Positions 10,640 to 22,992 of a stretch of DNA of 44,313 nt are shown here, one piece after another. Origin of the DNA: Diplocarpon mali (taxonomy: Eukaryota; Ascomycota; Leotiomycetes; Helotiales; Drepanopezizaceae); the NCBI GenBank assembly GCA_024741835.1, contig JAENRP010000311.1:7947-52259 (forward strand), read 5' to 3'. The notes below the pieces were generated by a model. The model did not search any database, was not told the DNA's origin, and saw nothing but the letters and a program-made list of their open reading frames with translations. The position numbers and the translations under genes were made by a program. Numbering within the stretch: the first letter of the stretch is position 1; every line of letters starts with the position of its first letter.

Positions 10640-11900
10640 GGAATTTCCTAATAAAATAGACCGAGTAGGGAAGAGGAGCCTTTAGCAGAAGGGCCTTAAG
10701 TACAAATGGGAGAATAACACTCTTTAGTACTACTAGAGAGGAAAATACAAGTCTTGCCTAGTTCTGAGACAGATTTCTAACACTCTATTCGCTGCCTATA
10801 ATAAAAGGGGCCATTTTACTTCTACTACTACCCTTAGGAAGCTAAGAAATATCTACTAGCCCTTTATAATAAGAGACGTTTCTTTATATATCTTAAGGTG
10901 CCTCTAGTGCGCAAAACATAGTCCTACTTAAAGATTATAACCTCTATCGAGTATAGTTATCTCTAGGCCTATAGAGCTTCTTGGCGCAGATTTTTGCGGA
11001 CCCTTTCCCGGTATGCCAGAGGAGTATAAGCACGTCCTAATAGTTATCGATTACTTTTCTCGTTTTATTTAGGCTTTTCTATACCCTATACTAAGTTCTA
11101 TTCATATCATTTAGAGCTTAGAAAGGCTTTTCCAGATCGAGGGCGTTCCTATTAGCTTCTATGTCAACCCTAGCAGCTATTTTGAAGAATAGGTGCGCTA
11201 GTTTGTTAGGAAGAGGGGAGTCTTATGGACTAACTCCCCTTCTGCCTTTAAGAAGAGTATAAGAATGGCGGAGAAGGCAGTCGATATCTTCTAATAAGCT
11301 ATGGCCAAGTCTTAGGGCTTATTCAAAGAAAAACTGCAAAGAGTACTATTTGAGGTAAACGCTAGGAAGATCTTATTCCTAGGATACTCCCCTTTTAATA
11401 TCTATTAAGGGCATTAGCTTAGAGCCTCTATCGATTTGTTATTCCCTACTTACTATACGCATATAATCTACTAAACTCTTACTAACTAAGGGTTCCCTAA
11501 AGCCTTATAAGGAGCTGATTTGCAATTATACAAAGTATAGAGCGACGCTATTCTTAAGCATATTGCGACGTAAGAAGGTGTCTAAGATAAAGTTAGGACG
11601 CTATTAGAGTATAGAAGAAAGGAGCTGTATAAAAGGCGCGCCGCGCGGTTTACTAGAAAGGAGAAGAGCTTCCTCTTTAGCTCTATAGTAATGCTATACG
11701 ACTCAAAGGCCTTAGGCCAGAAACTTCGGCCTTCCTAAAGAGGACTATTTCGTATTATTAAAGAGGGAGGGGAGTATAGGAAGTCTTATTAGCTCGAACA
11801 GATCAGCGGTGCATATATCGCAAGGCACTTCTATATAGATTAGCTAAAGCCCTTTTACCTTTAAACTTCCTACCTTATATTAGGATAGGAAGGGCGTATT
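10640..11900 (+). pseudogene. integrase remnant (pol)
   Basis: The zinc-binding HHCC region is seen as GHFTSTTTLRKL near 10810 and RCL-stop-CAKH near 10898-10921. The catalytic core begins ELLGADFCGPFPG (10974) with the first Asp, followed by HVLIVIDYFSRFI (about 11034) with the second. Near 11810 the translation AYIARHFYID, then LKPFYL, matches the C-terminal end typical of fungal gypsy integrases. I see no clear chromodomain. Scattered TAA/TAG codons make it non-functional. Confidence 0.85.
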
Positions 11901-12205
11901 CTAGTGTACTAGAACCTGCGAGCTAAGAGATTAGTTTACTCCTTGCCTTAAGAGGTCAGAAGAACCAGGCAAGAGAAGGAAGAAAGGAGGGGGACAATCC
12001 TTAGGGTTTGGAACTCCTAAAGCTCCCGCTAAGAAAGCTAAAAGCAAAGATCTAAGAACACTAGAAGCTTAAGGTTGCCAGCCTGACGAGGCGATAGAAG
12101 AAGGAAGCAAATATTTCTATAGATCTATAGGAATAGGGGAGTATAATAAGTATATATATATGAACTTGCAATAGCTTAAGGGGCTCTCGTTCTTATTATG
12201 GGGCT

Positions 12206-12339
12206 TATAGAGTACTAGTCCTGAATAGGCTAGAGTAGAGCATATGGGCGCTAGTGCAAGGGGATAAAACCTACAACTATACCATACCTAATATAATAAC
12301 CTTTTCCCCCTTTTCTGAGGTATTACCACCCCTACGTTT
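12206..12339 (+). repeat. 3' long terminal repeat
   Basis: This copy has the same length as the 5' LTR (134 bp) and begins TATAGAGTACTAG, where the 5' copy has TGTGGAGTGCTAG. Both TG to TA changes at its edge are of the RIP type and have erased the usual TG start. Confidence 0.9.
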
Positions 12340-12344
12340 GGCAT
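12340..12344. repeat. target-site duplication, right copy (GGCAT)
   Basis: An exact copy of 4759-4763, directly abutting the 3' LTR. Confidence 0.85.
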
Positions 12345-12951
12345 ATCCTTATCTCTTGTTTGAGATGGAGTAGGGTCACTGCACCGTACAGTACTAGGGA
12401 GTATATCATACAATATAGTGTACCGAAAACATCCACAACCGCTAGCCATAGTCGTGAGGCTGCTTTGCTAGTTTTATTATTGTTGAGCGCGCCGGCCAAC
12501 AGATCCGAGCTCGCTAGTAAGCAGCAGGAGAGCTCAACTCGGCCCCTGAATGCCATACCTCACCTCCTTCCCATACCAATACGAAATTATTATTAGAGAT
12601 CAGGTAGCCTAGGTGCCTTTACGCTTTCTACAGCCTTATGTGCGCTACTTACAAAATCCGCTCAGCACAGTCTTCGTCTTTTAAATTATTAATACATTAA
12701 AGATATGGGGCTGTTTCGGATATACAATGTAGCAACGAAGTCGGGAGCGAATCCTGTCTAATAGATCCATGTCTTGATTTCTTTGCCAAGTGTCGGGGAA
12801 CTGCTCCTGCCATCTCATCTCATTTACTTAATAGTATGCTATATACAGGCTGCAGTTCCTCCTGCAGATGCGATCTCATCCTCATTTCGGACCCTCGTCG
12901 CACATTTCTCCCACCATTTTCAGTATCTACTGAACCTCTGACCTCCTAGCT
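12345..12951. other. spacer and promoter region of the beta-helix gene
   Basis: This stretch runs from the retroelement to the start codon at 12952. Open frames at 12332-12596 overlap the LTR edge and each other and look accidental. The last 70 bases are pyrimidine-rich (TTTCTCCCACC, CTCTGACCTCC), common just upstream of fungal start codons. Confidence 0.4.
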
Positions 12952-14281
12952 ATGGCTAAGGTATCCATTCTTTCGGCGATTTTTGCAGTTATTTCTGTTA
13001 CTTCGGCACAGTGCGGCTCCGGACAGCCACAAGCTATCGTTGACGGCGCAGGGAGCTCGTATACTGCCACCAAGGGAGGGGCCGGCGTTTACTCAGGACC
13101 AAGTTACTTCGAAGCTATCAATGCAGCTCTAACCGCTATTGGCGATGGGGAGCGCGTAGTCGTTCTGGCTTCAGGTAACATTGGACCCAGCACCATCAGA
13201 GTTACCAGTGGGAAAACTTTCGAAGTATGCGGCACCATTACCGCAGAGGCGCGAGTAAACCGCGGAGCCATTGAAGCTTACGACGCGACTAATGTCAAGA
13301 TTCCTTACTTGAAGCTTGCAGGCTCTCCTGTGCATGGGATGAGATTTTACGGTGTAACTGGCCTGGCCCTGGGGCAGATTGAAATGAACCTTAAAAGCGG
13401 GTTGGGTATGTGATCTCCTGTTAGCGCGATGCCTCCCCAGATGAGGCTCATGGTTGAGCTCTGCAGTTTCCTGAGGACGAGTCGATTCATACAGTGAGAC
13501 TTGAAAGGAGATTTCTAACTAGAACCAGGTATCCGATTCGAGCGAGACAAAGCCCCCAACAAGGATGTCTCAATGGACGTTATTAATGTCACGGTATGTA
13601 CTATGCCACAACTGTCTTCCAGGTTCTTGAATCTCGGTTCCCTTGCAAGTTTTGAACTCACTTGGGGACTTGAGCCCTACTATAGCTTTCCAGAAAACTC
13701 GTATTGAGAATAAATCGGGACTAACATTGCCACAGGGAGCCAGCAGTCACGCGGTCGAGACATGGAACATTGATGGGTTGACCATCAACTCTGTTATTGC
13801 CAAGAATGTGGGCGAGTGTGGCCTGCTTCTCCAAACCACCACGAATGCGAACGTCAAGACAGTCGACTGCGACAATGCAGGTGCTAATACCGGGTATGCG
13901 TGCCTGCGATTTGCTAACAAGAACGGCGCGCGTGGTGGATCCGACTACACCACAAACGTCATCATTGACTCGGTCAAGGCGATTGGGGGTGGCAGAGGTC
14001 TCTTCTGCGTCTCTCAGTCTGGTGGTGCCGAGATTGGGAACGTCGATTTTACTAACACCGGCTCGAACGCGGTCCTGATTGAAAACTGCTACAACATCAA
14101 CATCGTGAAGGGTACAGTCAAGGGCGGTGGGCAAGTGAGATTGTCAGGAAGAGCTGAGTTCCCCGGCAATCGTGATATCTCCATAAATCTGAAGGTTGAT
14201 GGCACCGATGTGATGGAGAGGCCTTGCGGTACCAATATCAAATGGGCTATCGCAGGGAGTGCGAAGCAAGCTATATGCTAA
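12952..14281 (+). CDS. secreted pectin-lyase-fold (right-handed beta-helix) protein, 368 residues
   Basis: Three exons: 12952-13405, 13529-13593 and 13694-14281. Donors are GTATGT in both introns; acceptors are ACCAG and TTCCAG. The protein starts with a signal peptide (MAKVSILSAIFAVISVTSAQ). It then shows the repeating short strand-turn pattern of parallel beta-helix proteins: TFEVCGTITAEARV, NRGAIEAYDATNVKIPYLKL, WNIDGLTINSVIAKNVGECG, VLIENCYNINIVKGTVKG. Several cysteines suit an extracellular life. Related fungal proteins are usually labelled pectate-lyase-superfamily or hypothetical secreted proteins. I cannot see a defined polygalacturonase or pectate lyase active site, so substrate and activity stay open. 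It may act on plant or fungal cell-wall polysaccharide. The intron 2 acceptor (13693) was chosen because it joins VINVT to KTRIENKSG in frame; an acceptor a few dozen bases upstream is the alternative. Confidence 0.85.
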
Positions 14282-17030
14282 GGGCGACAGCGGGTGATGA
14301 AGACGCAGGCGACGAACTCACAGATCAATACTTTCTTTCAACTCGTTTATTATCAGACATTTACCTATCCAAAGAACATCTTAGCATGTCATAATCTTGA
14401 ACCCGGCCTACTATTAAGTCAAGTTTTCTCATCCATCTTGTAGGAAATGCAGGCTTTGTGACGCCTAGTGCTGTGAACGTAGCGCAACGTATGGTCATGG
14501 TGGCATTTTGATAAGGAATTGTGTCCCACTGAAAATAGGGACCTTTCTTAGTGGTGAGCAGAAGCTTGAAGAGTCTAACTTGGCTATGTATGTAAACTAC
14601 TTTTATAGGAGTGCTCCTTGGCTACTTCAGGGGCTAATTACATAAGCCAGTCCTTGGAGCCTGAGGCACCTCATGGCGCAACAAATTGTTATATACCAGG
14701 AGGGACCAGTGAGCGTCGAGAGGGAGATTGATTAGATCAAGTAGCGCTCCACGATATCATTGTGCCTAAGGGCTCTTGCGCTTAAGAGGCTAGCTCGTTT
14801 AAAGCACGGCCAATACCTGCGGGGGTGCAACTGGTTGAAACAATACATATATAGAGTAGCCAAATACTATTGACTGACCCATTCTCCCATGCCTAAACCT
14901 CTCCTCAAGTGGACGTTAAACCTCATTCCAATGTGCGTAGATATTTTAAACGGTTGATATGCAATTGAGACATTAGCTCGCCTTTACTAAAGACTTTTAC
15001 ATCACCACGTCGAGGCCTAAGATCTAGTAGGAATGAATTTCAAAATTATAGTGAATGCATTCGTAGATACCATGTTAGCTTGGATGCATGTACAGGTAGC
15101 TTGCGATTTAGATGCGCTTACTCGGCTCTAATATATTACTAGGTTTGTGTATTGTTTCAATCAGATGTACCGAAAGACGACGAGTCAATACCTATGCGCA
15201 GCATTTCCCACGAACCTTTAGCTTTTTTAAGAGCCTGCAAAGCTAGGACTAAGTCCCTCCAATAATAAAAGCATATTCCCAGACGTTGAAAAGCAAATGT
15301 AAGCACTCTTGACTAAATGATAGAAATTTTTTTATTGCCTCTTAATCGATACCCATTACTTTCGACCTATACTTAAGTATTCCGAGATTGCTTATAACAT
15401 ACCTATAATTAAAAGAACAGCTGAATGATGATAATAAGGAGGATTAAGGCAGTATATAAGAGATAGAAAAGAGTAAAGAAAAATGATATATTATAAGATA
15501 TTACGAGTTTATAAGAAGGTTAGGATTAGATAGCCGTCGACGATTAGCAAGACGCTTAATAAGTAGTTGAAGCAATAGTCGCAATTTTATAAAAAGGCAT
15601 TCGCGGCCTGAAATGAGATAATTAGGTTAGACTGAAGATGGCTCCTTAGGCACTCCTTTAAGATAACTTTTAAGCTTAAGACCTAGAGAGCCTCTTTTTG
15701 GACCAAAGTGTAATGGAGTCTCTCATGTAAGGAATTCTCTCATGTAAGGAATTATGCAGCACTAAGTTCTCCAAAGTGAAGCAAATAAATTTCTAGGCTT
15801 GTTTACTCCTTGCACATCAAATACGACTTCTCGCTTATGCTATATAATTTGAACTAAAATAGCTCATTAGGAGGGGGGGGAAAAGCACACCTATCGGGGT
15901 GACTATGCTTCACTCCAAGCGAGCCAAACCCGTAGCGTTAAGAACCACTGGCACGAATAAGGGTGCAGCTGATCGAACAATAAACGTACGAATGTATTAA
16001 CATAGTACAGCTAACTAAGCGCATCTGAAAATCATAGCTGCCCATACCAAAACTTAATGCTAATAATATCATACTCGTAAATGCACCAAATATGCTACCA
16101 CATTCACATAGGTCATGCCTCTACCAACTAACCAACAAGCTCGCCGACCATTTGAACACATGGCAATATAAGTTCAAACATCGATTCGGGCAGTGATTCA
16201 ACAGGGGAGAAACGACGTCGTTGAGCTGTATTTGATTTCAGTTACACTTCTAAAGCCTAGAGGGAATGGCTGTACTTCACTGTAGATGAGCCAACTTCCG
16301 CAGGACCAGGGACCAAAGGCACAACTCTCTGTTTGTAGAGAGTAGGTGTTTTAAATTCAACCTTGGCTTCGGCGACACACCCTCCTATAACGGGCAACAC
16401 AGAAAGATGAAGTATTGAAACCAATAATCTCGCAGTCTTGTGCGCAATTACCTGAATAGAAGAATAACTTGAATTCATGCTTGCGAAGCTTAGGGCTCCA
16501 GGCGCACGAAGGAAAGTGGCTGGTAGAGATTGATTGTAACAGAGCTAAAGCACAAATATTTCTTGTCAACTCACAGGCACGCAAGAAATGATACAGAATA
16601 GCCCCAAGTTGTAGCAGAGGAAAATCAGCATAGGACTAGCCAACACGGTATGCTCACGTGATATTTTGTATTCGTTTCCTGCCTCGACACTGGGCGATAG
16701 ACGACAAAAAGTACGAGGAATCGCCAGGTATTTCATTCATTATCATGAGAATTATCTATTAAGCACTAAATTTGGGCATTTTCTCGATTTGAAAAGAAAT
16801 AATATCTGCTGAGTAAGCATCGTACATAGACCAGTTCCTCACCACCACCTTCGCTTTCATCCGTTTTAGGAAATGCATCGCCATCGATCCTCTGCCGCCG
16901 TGTGTTTACAGATTCTCTTGCGAGAATCGATTCCGATGCTGTCTCTGAAGACCCAGCTTCCTCTCCAATGAAGCGCTGATATTGAGAACAAGAATAATAC
17001 CTCAATAGACCAGGTGTTCTTTCAGACAAG
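14282..17030. other. 2.7-kb AT-rich gene desert
   Basis: No coherent coding frame is seen. Parts (about 15370-15700) are rich in TA and in TAA/TAG in all frames, like RIP-degraded repeat sequence. A 17-bp direct repeat lies at 15720-15753. The last few hundred bases should contain the ALG10 promoter. Minus-strand open frames at 16257-16584 and 16766-17110 overlap it without gene-like features. Confidence 0.4.
15720..15753. repeat. perfect 17-bp tandem duplication
   Basis: CTCTCATGTAAGGAATT occurs twice back to back (15720-15736 and 15737-15753) in otherwise featureless AT-rich DNA. Confidence 0.85.
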
Positions 17031-19115
17031 ATGCTGGCCTCGTCATTTTCCACACCAACGATTGATAAGGTCCTCGCCTGGGCCCTCATTGGTATAGTCA
17101 TACTTGACACACCATTCTCACCTGCTCGTCTGTTCAGGTCCTTCCAGGTCTCCGTGCTTGTTGCTTACGCTGCGCTCTACGGCCTGGCAAATTTCTGGCT
17201 CGGTCATGTGACCAAGAATGTCCGAGGCCCTTACTTGGTAACTATAACGCCTGCTTTGGAGGCAAAAGCTGACCCGGTAGTAGGACGAGGTATTCCATAT
17301 CCCACAAGCGCAGGCATACTGCCATGGGCGATACGATGTGTGGGATCCCAAACTCACAACCCCTCCTGGACTGTGAGTAGCGCGCCTCATCTTATCAAAT
17401 CCCACTGAGACTAAGAAAAAAATGTAGTTACATATTTGCCTCTGCTTATGCCAAAGCTGTGGCATACGGCAAGTGTACGCCGTCAGTCTTACGGTCATTC
17501 AATGTCTTCGCCTTGGTCATGGTCTTCGCGTATGCTTCTGACTGCAGAGCGCTTCTTTCCCGAACTCGGCGACGTACACCCCGGGTCGATGCCACAAATA
17601 TCGCATTCCAAATACAGGGTTATTCTGACAGAGCGAAACGCCTGTCACCTAGCGATATTCACACCGCTTTCAATATTGCCTTATTCCCTCTGCTGTTCTT
17701 CTTCTCGGGCTTGTTCTATACTGACATACTGTCGACATGTCTTGTTTTGAGAATTTATCGTTTATTCCTGCAAAGGAAAGAAGCGTACCAAAACTCTAGA
17801 GATGGTCTTTTATGGCTGTATCTCACTGGCGTTGTTGCCCTTTGGATGCGGCAAACGAATATTTTCTGGGTGGCTGTGTTCATGGGTGGGCTGGAGCTCG
17901 TCAGAACAGTCGACGCCAATCGAGCTTTGAGTCCTGATACAGAGGTGACACCCCGTAGCCGAAAAGAACTGGTTATAGTCTACTTCAACCGATGCCGCTG
18001 TGGACATATTCATGATATCAGTCTGAAGAATGCTGGGATACATGGTAACCTTTTAGGATCTGCATAGACGCTTGTTTACTAACGCCTTCCAGATTTCATT
18101 CTCTGTGGTATTAGCATCGTTATAGCGTCTATCTTTAACCCTCTCCTCATAATTACTCGTCTCTCGCCCTATATCGGCTTGCTCATTTCCTTTGCCGGCT
18201 TCGTGTTTTGGAACGGCGGAGTCGTCTTAGGCAAGTTTTCTATTCGCCTGCAGCAAATAGTCACTAACTAGCCTAGGCGACAAGGCAAATCACGTTGCCA
18301 CTATTCATCTCGCCCAAATGCTTTATATATGGCCGTTTATTGTATTCTTCTCGGCTCCAATCATCGTTCCAGTGGCCATATCTTTTCTGCACAGATCATT
18401 CAGGCTTGTCTCACTACCTCTATTTCCTCGCCTATTATGCCAGTATCTGCTTGTGGCAACCTACTCGGCAGCAGCCCTTGCGGCAGTACTGTTTATTGTT
18501 CATTTCAACACAATCATTCATCCGTTTACCTTGGCTGATAATAGACATTACATGTTCTATGTCTTCCGATATACAATCCTCCGCCACCCATTGATCCGGT
18601 ATTTGGCCGCACCGGTCTACCTCATCTGCGGGTATCTTGTCTACCTTGCCTTGTCTTCTCAGCCTGAGAACTCGCAACCCATCACTCTTAAAAAGAATTC
18701 TTCCGGTCATGAAAACGAGCCTACTTCATCTGCTCTGGGACTTGCCAGAGAGCCAGAGGGACCCACGACGTCTTTCGTCATTATACTACTCGCCACAACT
18801 GCATTGTCATTAGTCACAGCCCCGCTTGTTGAGCCTCGATACTTTATCGTTCCATGGGTCATTTGGAGATTGAATGTCCCTTCCTTCCCACCGCAATTTA
18901 ATCCACAACACCGGAAAAGCCACAAGGACGAGCAAGGGGCTGTTCAAGTTTACATCCGTCGGGTCAGATTCTGGGGCTGGGAAGGCTATGATTTTCGACT
19001 TTGGCTTGAGACTGGGTGGTTGCTACTCATTAACTTGGTCACAGGATATGTGTTCTTGTATAAAGGCTTCGAGTGGAAGCAGGAGCCGGGTAATGTGCAA
19101 AGATTTATGTGGTAG
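17031..19115 (+). CDS. ALG10: ALG10/DIE2 alpha-1,2-glucosyltransferase (ER membrane), 629 residues
   Basis: ALG10 adds the third and last glucose, from dolichyl-phosphate glucose, to the dolichol-linked N-glycan precursor in the ER lumen. Exons: 17031-17237, 17284-17372, 17428-18044, 18093-18230 and 18277-19115. The joined frame gives [18 protein letters not shown] and [12 protein letters not shown] (residues about 67-99). These are the family's luminal loop signatures after the first membrane segments, with the conserved acidic residues D70/E71. Other landmarks are [38 protein letters not shown] and the C-terminal [18 protein letters not shown]. Many hydrophobic helices and the length fit fungal homologues. 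Introns are very short (46, 55, 48, 46 bp). Intron 4 starts with GC (AG|GCAAGT) and ends TAG, a GC-AG intron. Branch sites TACTAAC and CACTAAC are visible in introns 3 and 4. The gene stands alone, between AT-rich spacers. Confidence 0.95.
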
Positions 19116-22100
19116 CAAAGTCTGCAGACCACTCTATTGAGCTCGGGAATGATCAGCTCACGTCAATAACGACTATCTGACCCGCAAAAGGGTTTGTGAT
19201 ACATGCAGCCAGAGGTAGTTTCTACATCTAGTACTATCTACAAGTTCAAGGTTTGAATAGGACGTTCTCTCTATGAAATGGTGCATGTGTCCCGGACACC
19301 ATGTTTGTTTTGGAATTACACTTTCAGCAAACATCCTCGTAGGATGTCTTTTTACCGCTCGTAGCAAGGACCGTCGGAGCCCTCAAATTTTGGGCTCAGT
19401 TTCAGTCAAAAGAGCTATCTTGTGCTGGATCCACACCCCAAGCTTATATTATTATGAAGCCAGCTGGAACTTGCGAGTAATAATTGATTTTCGGAGGCCC
19501 CGTTCACTCTCAGGAGTATGGCCACCACGTCAAATTCACGTAGGCCTGCAAAGCCGTACTCTCCATTTTCACGCGGTTCAAGTCTCAACTGCTTAATTAC
19601 TTTCAATTTGAGATAGCTAAAGAGATGCGCATAAAGATAGATTACTTATGTCGGAACTTTTTATTTGCTACTACTTATAAGCCACATTTTCTTATTTTCC
19701 TAGATCAAGATTTACTTGCTCGCAAAACATGTTTATTATTGTTAAATTGATCTACTTAACAAAACCTAACTATACATTTATTAGAAGCTTCTTTATTCAT
19801 ATGAGACTCTAGGTGTGTATATTACTATAGATAAAATGAATTTTCGAGTAATGGAAGACCCGGGCATATAAATAAGTGACGGGGTTGATCAGTACTAGAT
19901 GAAAGTAATTACTCTTTATAATCTTGAAAGCTTTATGAAAATAAAAGCACTAGAATTAACAAAATGGATGAGAGCTTATTAAGGGACTTTTTAAGAACCA
20001 TAGGAATTCAAAACACGCACTAGAATCCCCAGCGATTACAAATGAGACAGAGGCTACACTAGCTTAATTTGACTAGAAGATATTCAGCTCATGTTTTATC
20101 ACTTAAGATTCAATGTTCAAAAGACAAATTCCCTTGTCTGAGATACTGCTTTGACTTCCAAATAGTCGCCTTCTGAACGGCTATAAAAAGCATTCTTAAA
20201 AAGGCTTTTTTCAGCATTATAACCAAGCCAGAATTCTACCTCAATCAAGTTCTACAGTTCTATTGTATATAACTCCCTAGATCCACAGATCTACACAAAA
20301 CAAGGAGGGCTCCTCAGCTGTTACAAGAAGGCGTACAACGATACAGGAGCTTATACTATGCTAGAAGTTGGCGAAGAAAAATTACTATTATTATTCTGCA
20401 CATGTACCTGGCCTGGCCACAGCTGGAACTTTACTTGGAGAATCAGGGGCTACTGGTGAAGAATAATACCTCCACTTATCAGTCCTGTACACATTCGGCA
20501 TTACTTACTATGTGTTTCGACTGATTGAGGAACTTAAGGCATTTTTGTGGTATTTTTGCAGTTATAACCTGTGCAGTCATACTGTGCCTAATCGTAAATT
20601 TTGCGTCTGATTCACCTGTACAGCTGAGAATAACGTACATGATACTCTCCCTATTCCTCTGTATAGACAAGTATTGTCCTTCTAACAGCACTGGCCTATT
20701 CAGATACCAAAACGTCTTCTCGAGCAATTCTTTACCTACCTGCTCAGACTCATCGAAGACTCAAAGACTCAAAGCGAGTTGCGGTCCATGCCTCGTGGCT
20801 CCTACTTAAATACATCTACATTCCAAGTCCTATTGCACGTATTTACGCAGTAGGCTTGTATTCTCTCTGTATCCCTAACTCATCCAATGGACCTAAACTA
20901 TTATACGGCAGCGTTGGACGTAATCGGGACCCGCCCATAAGGATCAAGCAGGTACAGATCCAGCTCTGTAAGACAATGGTTCTGATACTTACTATCCTGT
21001 GTGTATTCTAAGCTCCTGCTCCTATCTCCGACAGTCCAGAGTTCAATTCACAAAGACGAAATTATCAACGGCAGTGATAGATTACGGTTTCCTGTACTTA
21101 CTGTCTTTCTCCACCGAAACGTCCCTTCTACGATTATCTGTCTCTTTTCCTAATGACCTCACACGTGGCTTAACCTATTACTTTTTGACCTTGTCAGTAT
21201 ATTTTCCCTTTTTTGTAAACAATGGTAGAGGTTGAACTCATTAGCGCCCCAAAGAAGCGAGGTCAGCTCCGTCTTTCGCCTTGTCGCAGCTAAACAAACA
21301 CCATATTAGCGTACTACCAAGAGTGGCTAAAGTGCATTTTCAGGGTTGAATATACTCTCTTATAGGGCTCGTTTAGCCTGCAACGAGATAACTAAACTGA
21401 CTAATGTTGGTTTTATTTAAACCCAAGACAGACTAGTGTTCTCAGGTCAAGCGAGACGCCAATCAGCGGAAAGACTTTTCATGGATTTTGATTAATCAGA
21501 AACGTGAAGCAAATGGACGGGATGGAAAAATGGCATGAGGCTATGAGGCCCCCACAGATATCGTATACAAATCCACCCACGCCGGTGCTGAGTATTTTGC
21601 GAACTGACTCGGATACCTATAGGTATCAAAGATCTTGTACAAAATTGTTTGGATCATGATGATATAGCGTCTGATGATAGGTAAGATAGTAGTTATATTA
21701 GATCTTTAAATCCATATAGTAGATAGCTTCTTGTATTCACTCGCTCAGTATTATGAAGCAAGGGTATGGTTGATAGCTCTACATTAGTTTACAAGAAATT
21801 TCATTCGTATTAGAGTAGCAGCTATGTCTGCAAACAGGTGAGAAGTTGATGTCCTATGGCCTCATACCATTTTAACGGATTCCAAACAAACTTCCCATCA
21901 ATCAAAGAATTCTTGTTTCGCAGGTCCCCGGGCCGACATTCCCACACCGAACACGCCTCTCAAGCTTGCATACGCCAAATCATCTCGTGCAGTCTCGGAA
22001 ACGGCTCGGGAACCACCTGCATTACAGGTCCAGGTGGAAAATCCCCGAGATCCGCTTATTTCTAATAAAAAACAAGGCTGAACAAATAGAAACGGAGCAG

Positions 22101-22992
22101 CTGCCGAGGCCGCGACCGAGTCAGCAACAGACGCCGAGAAGCATAGCTCCGCACTGCCAGAAAAAGAAACACAAGCAGACGGTAATGTTTCGATGCGCCT
22201 CCGGCCGAGACTCTACCGGAAACAGATGCCGTGGACGAGGTAGCCACCAGATAGGGCGCGGGGAAGTCGAGTGGTAAACGCGAATGTAAACAGAGACCGC
22301 CCAGGGCCCGCAAGAGAAGTGTGGCAGGCCATCAGAGCACTGGGATCGGGTGCGAAGAAGAAGAGAAGTAAAAAGCAAGAGCACGCACGATCACGTAAAC
22401 GGGCTAAGCGTTCGGGGACAGGTCTGCATCGGACAGATATCTAGGAGTAGCTCTAGGAACGGAATAAAAGCCTACTAAGAGAATTGAAGATGATGGTTTT
22501 GGGAGTCTTGTATCTACGCAGCACTTGAATCAAATGATTTCCTAGATTTTGACATGATGTGCGGTGCAATGTGAAGTGTACAACTCTGCCTGGTGAGCTA
22601 AGTGTGACAGGGAAAGAGGTCCAGCGTAAAGCTTAAGACTGCTGATGAGCTAGCTATACTGATAGGGAATTTACAGAGTCACATGGCCCTGGTAATAACA
22701 AAGAGCGTCGTAGCTCACATACAGATTTTTTTTCTTTCGGATACATTCAAGATATTGGTCTAGATGGCTTTGAAATTGTACATCGTATGCGCTCCCTATG
22801 TTGGTTGCTGCTACAGTACACCAAAACTTGATCCGATGGGCCCTATGAGACCGTACTTCCTCCGACCACAGGTCAAGAATCAAGCGTGTACACAAGTCCT
22901 CTTGATATATTGACCTTATATTCCACTTATGCAATGTGTATCAGTGACACAGCTTGGGTCCGCCAGCAAGACTGTTCGTGATTCTCTGCCGC
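19116..22992. other. 3.9-kb AT-rich spacer
   Basis: This is the region between the ALG10 stop and the convergent receptor gene. Open frames are short, overlapping and without recognisable content. A GC-richer island near 22080-22400 has a frame (EAATESATDAEKHSSA near 22110) with no start codon or splice partners. It could be a worn gene fragment but cannot be supported. No tRNA was found. Confidence 0.4.

Larger units (their letters stand above)
4764..12339 (+). mobile_element. RIP-degraded Ty3/gypsy-type LTR retrotransposon (7.58 kb)
   Basis: Two 134-bp direct repeats bound the element and a 5-bp duplication (GGCAT) flanks it. Inside, plus-strand frames read gag-like protein, then reverse transcriptase, RNase H and integrase. 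That order places it in the Ty3/gypsy group. The pol frame can be followed from about 8643 to about 11900 with no net frame change, although it is peppered with TAA and TAG. CpA and TpG are visibly replaced by TpA throughout, as expected of RIP. A purine-rich tract (GAAAGGAGGGGGACAA, near 11983) precedes the 3' LTR but lies about 200 bp away. No obvious tRNA primer-binding site remains after the 5' LTR. The element is complete in length but coding-dead. Confidence 0.92.

Noticed and set aside
4764..12339. Use of an altered genetic code (TAA/TAG read as Gln) in the element
   Set aside because: Flanking host genes use TAA/TAG as ordinary stops, and the same region shows matching CpA to TpA changes at non-stop codons and in the LTRs. 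RIP explains both.
13721..14134. Long minus-strand frame opposite the beta-helix gene
   Set aside because: It is the antisense shadow of exon 3; the plus strand has a signal peptide and phase-consistent introns.
19560..19590. GGTTCAAGTCT, similar to a tRNA B box
   Set aside because: No A box at the right distance and no cloverleaf or acceptor stem could be drawn.
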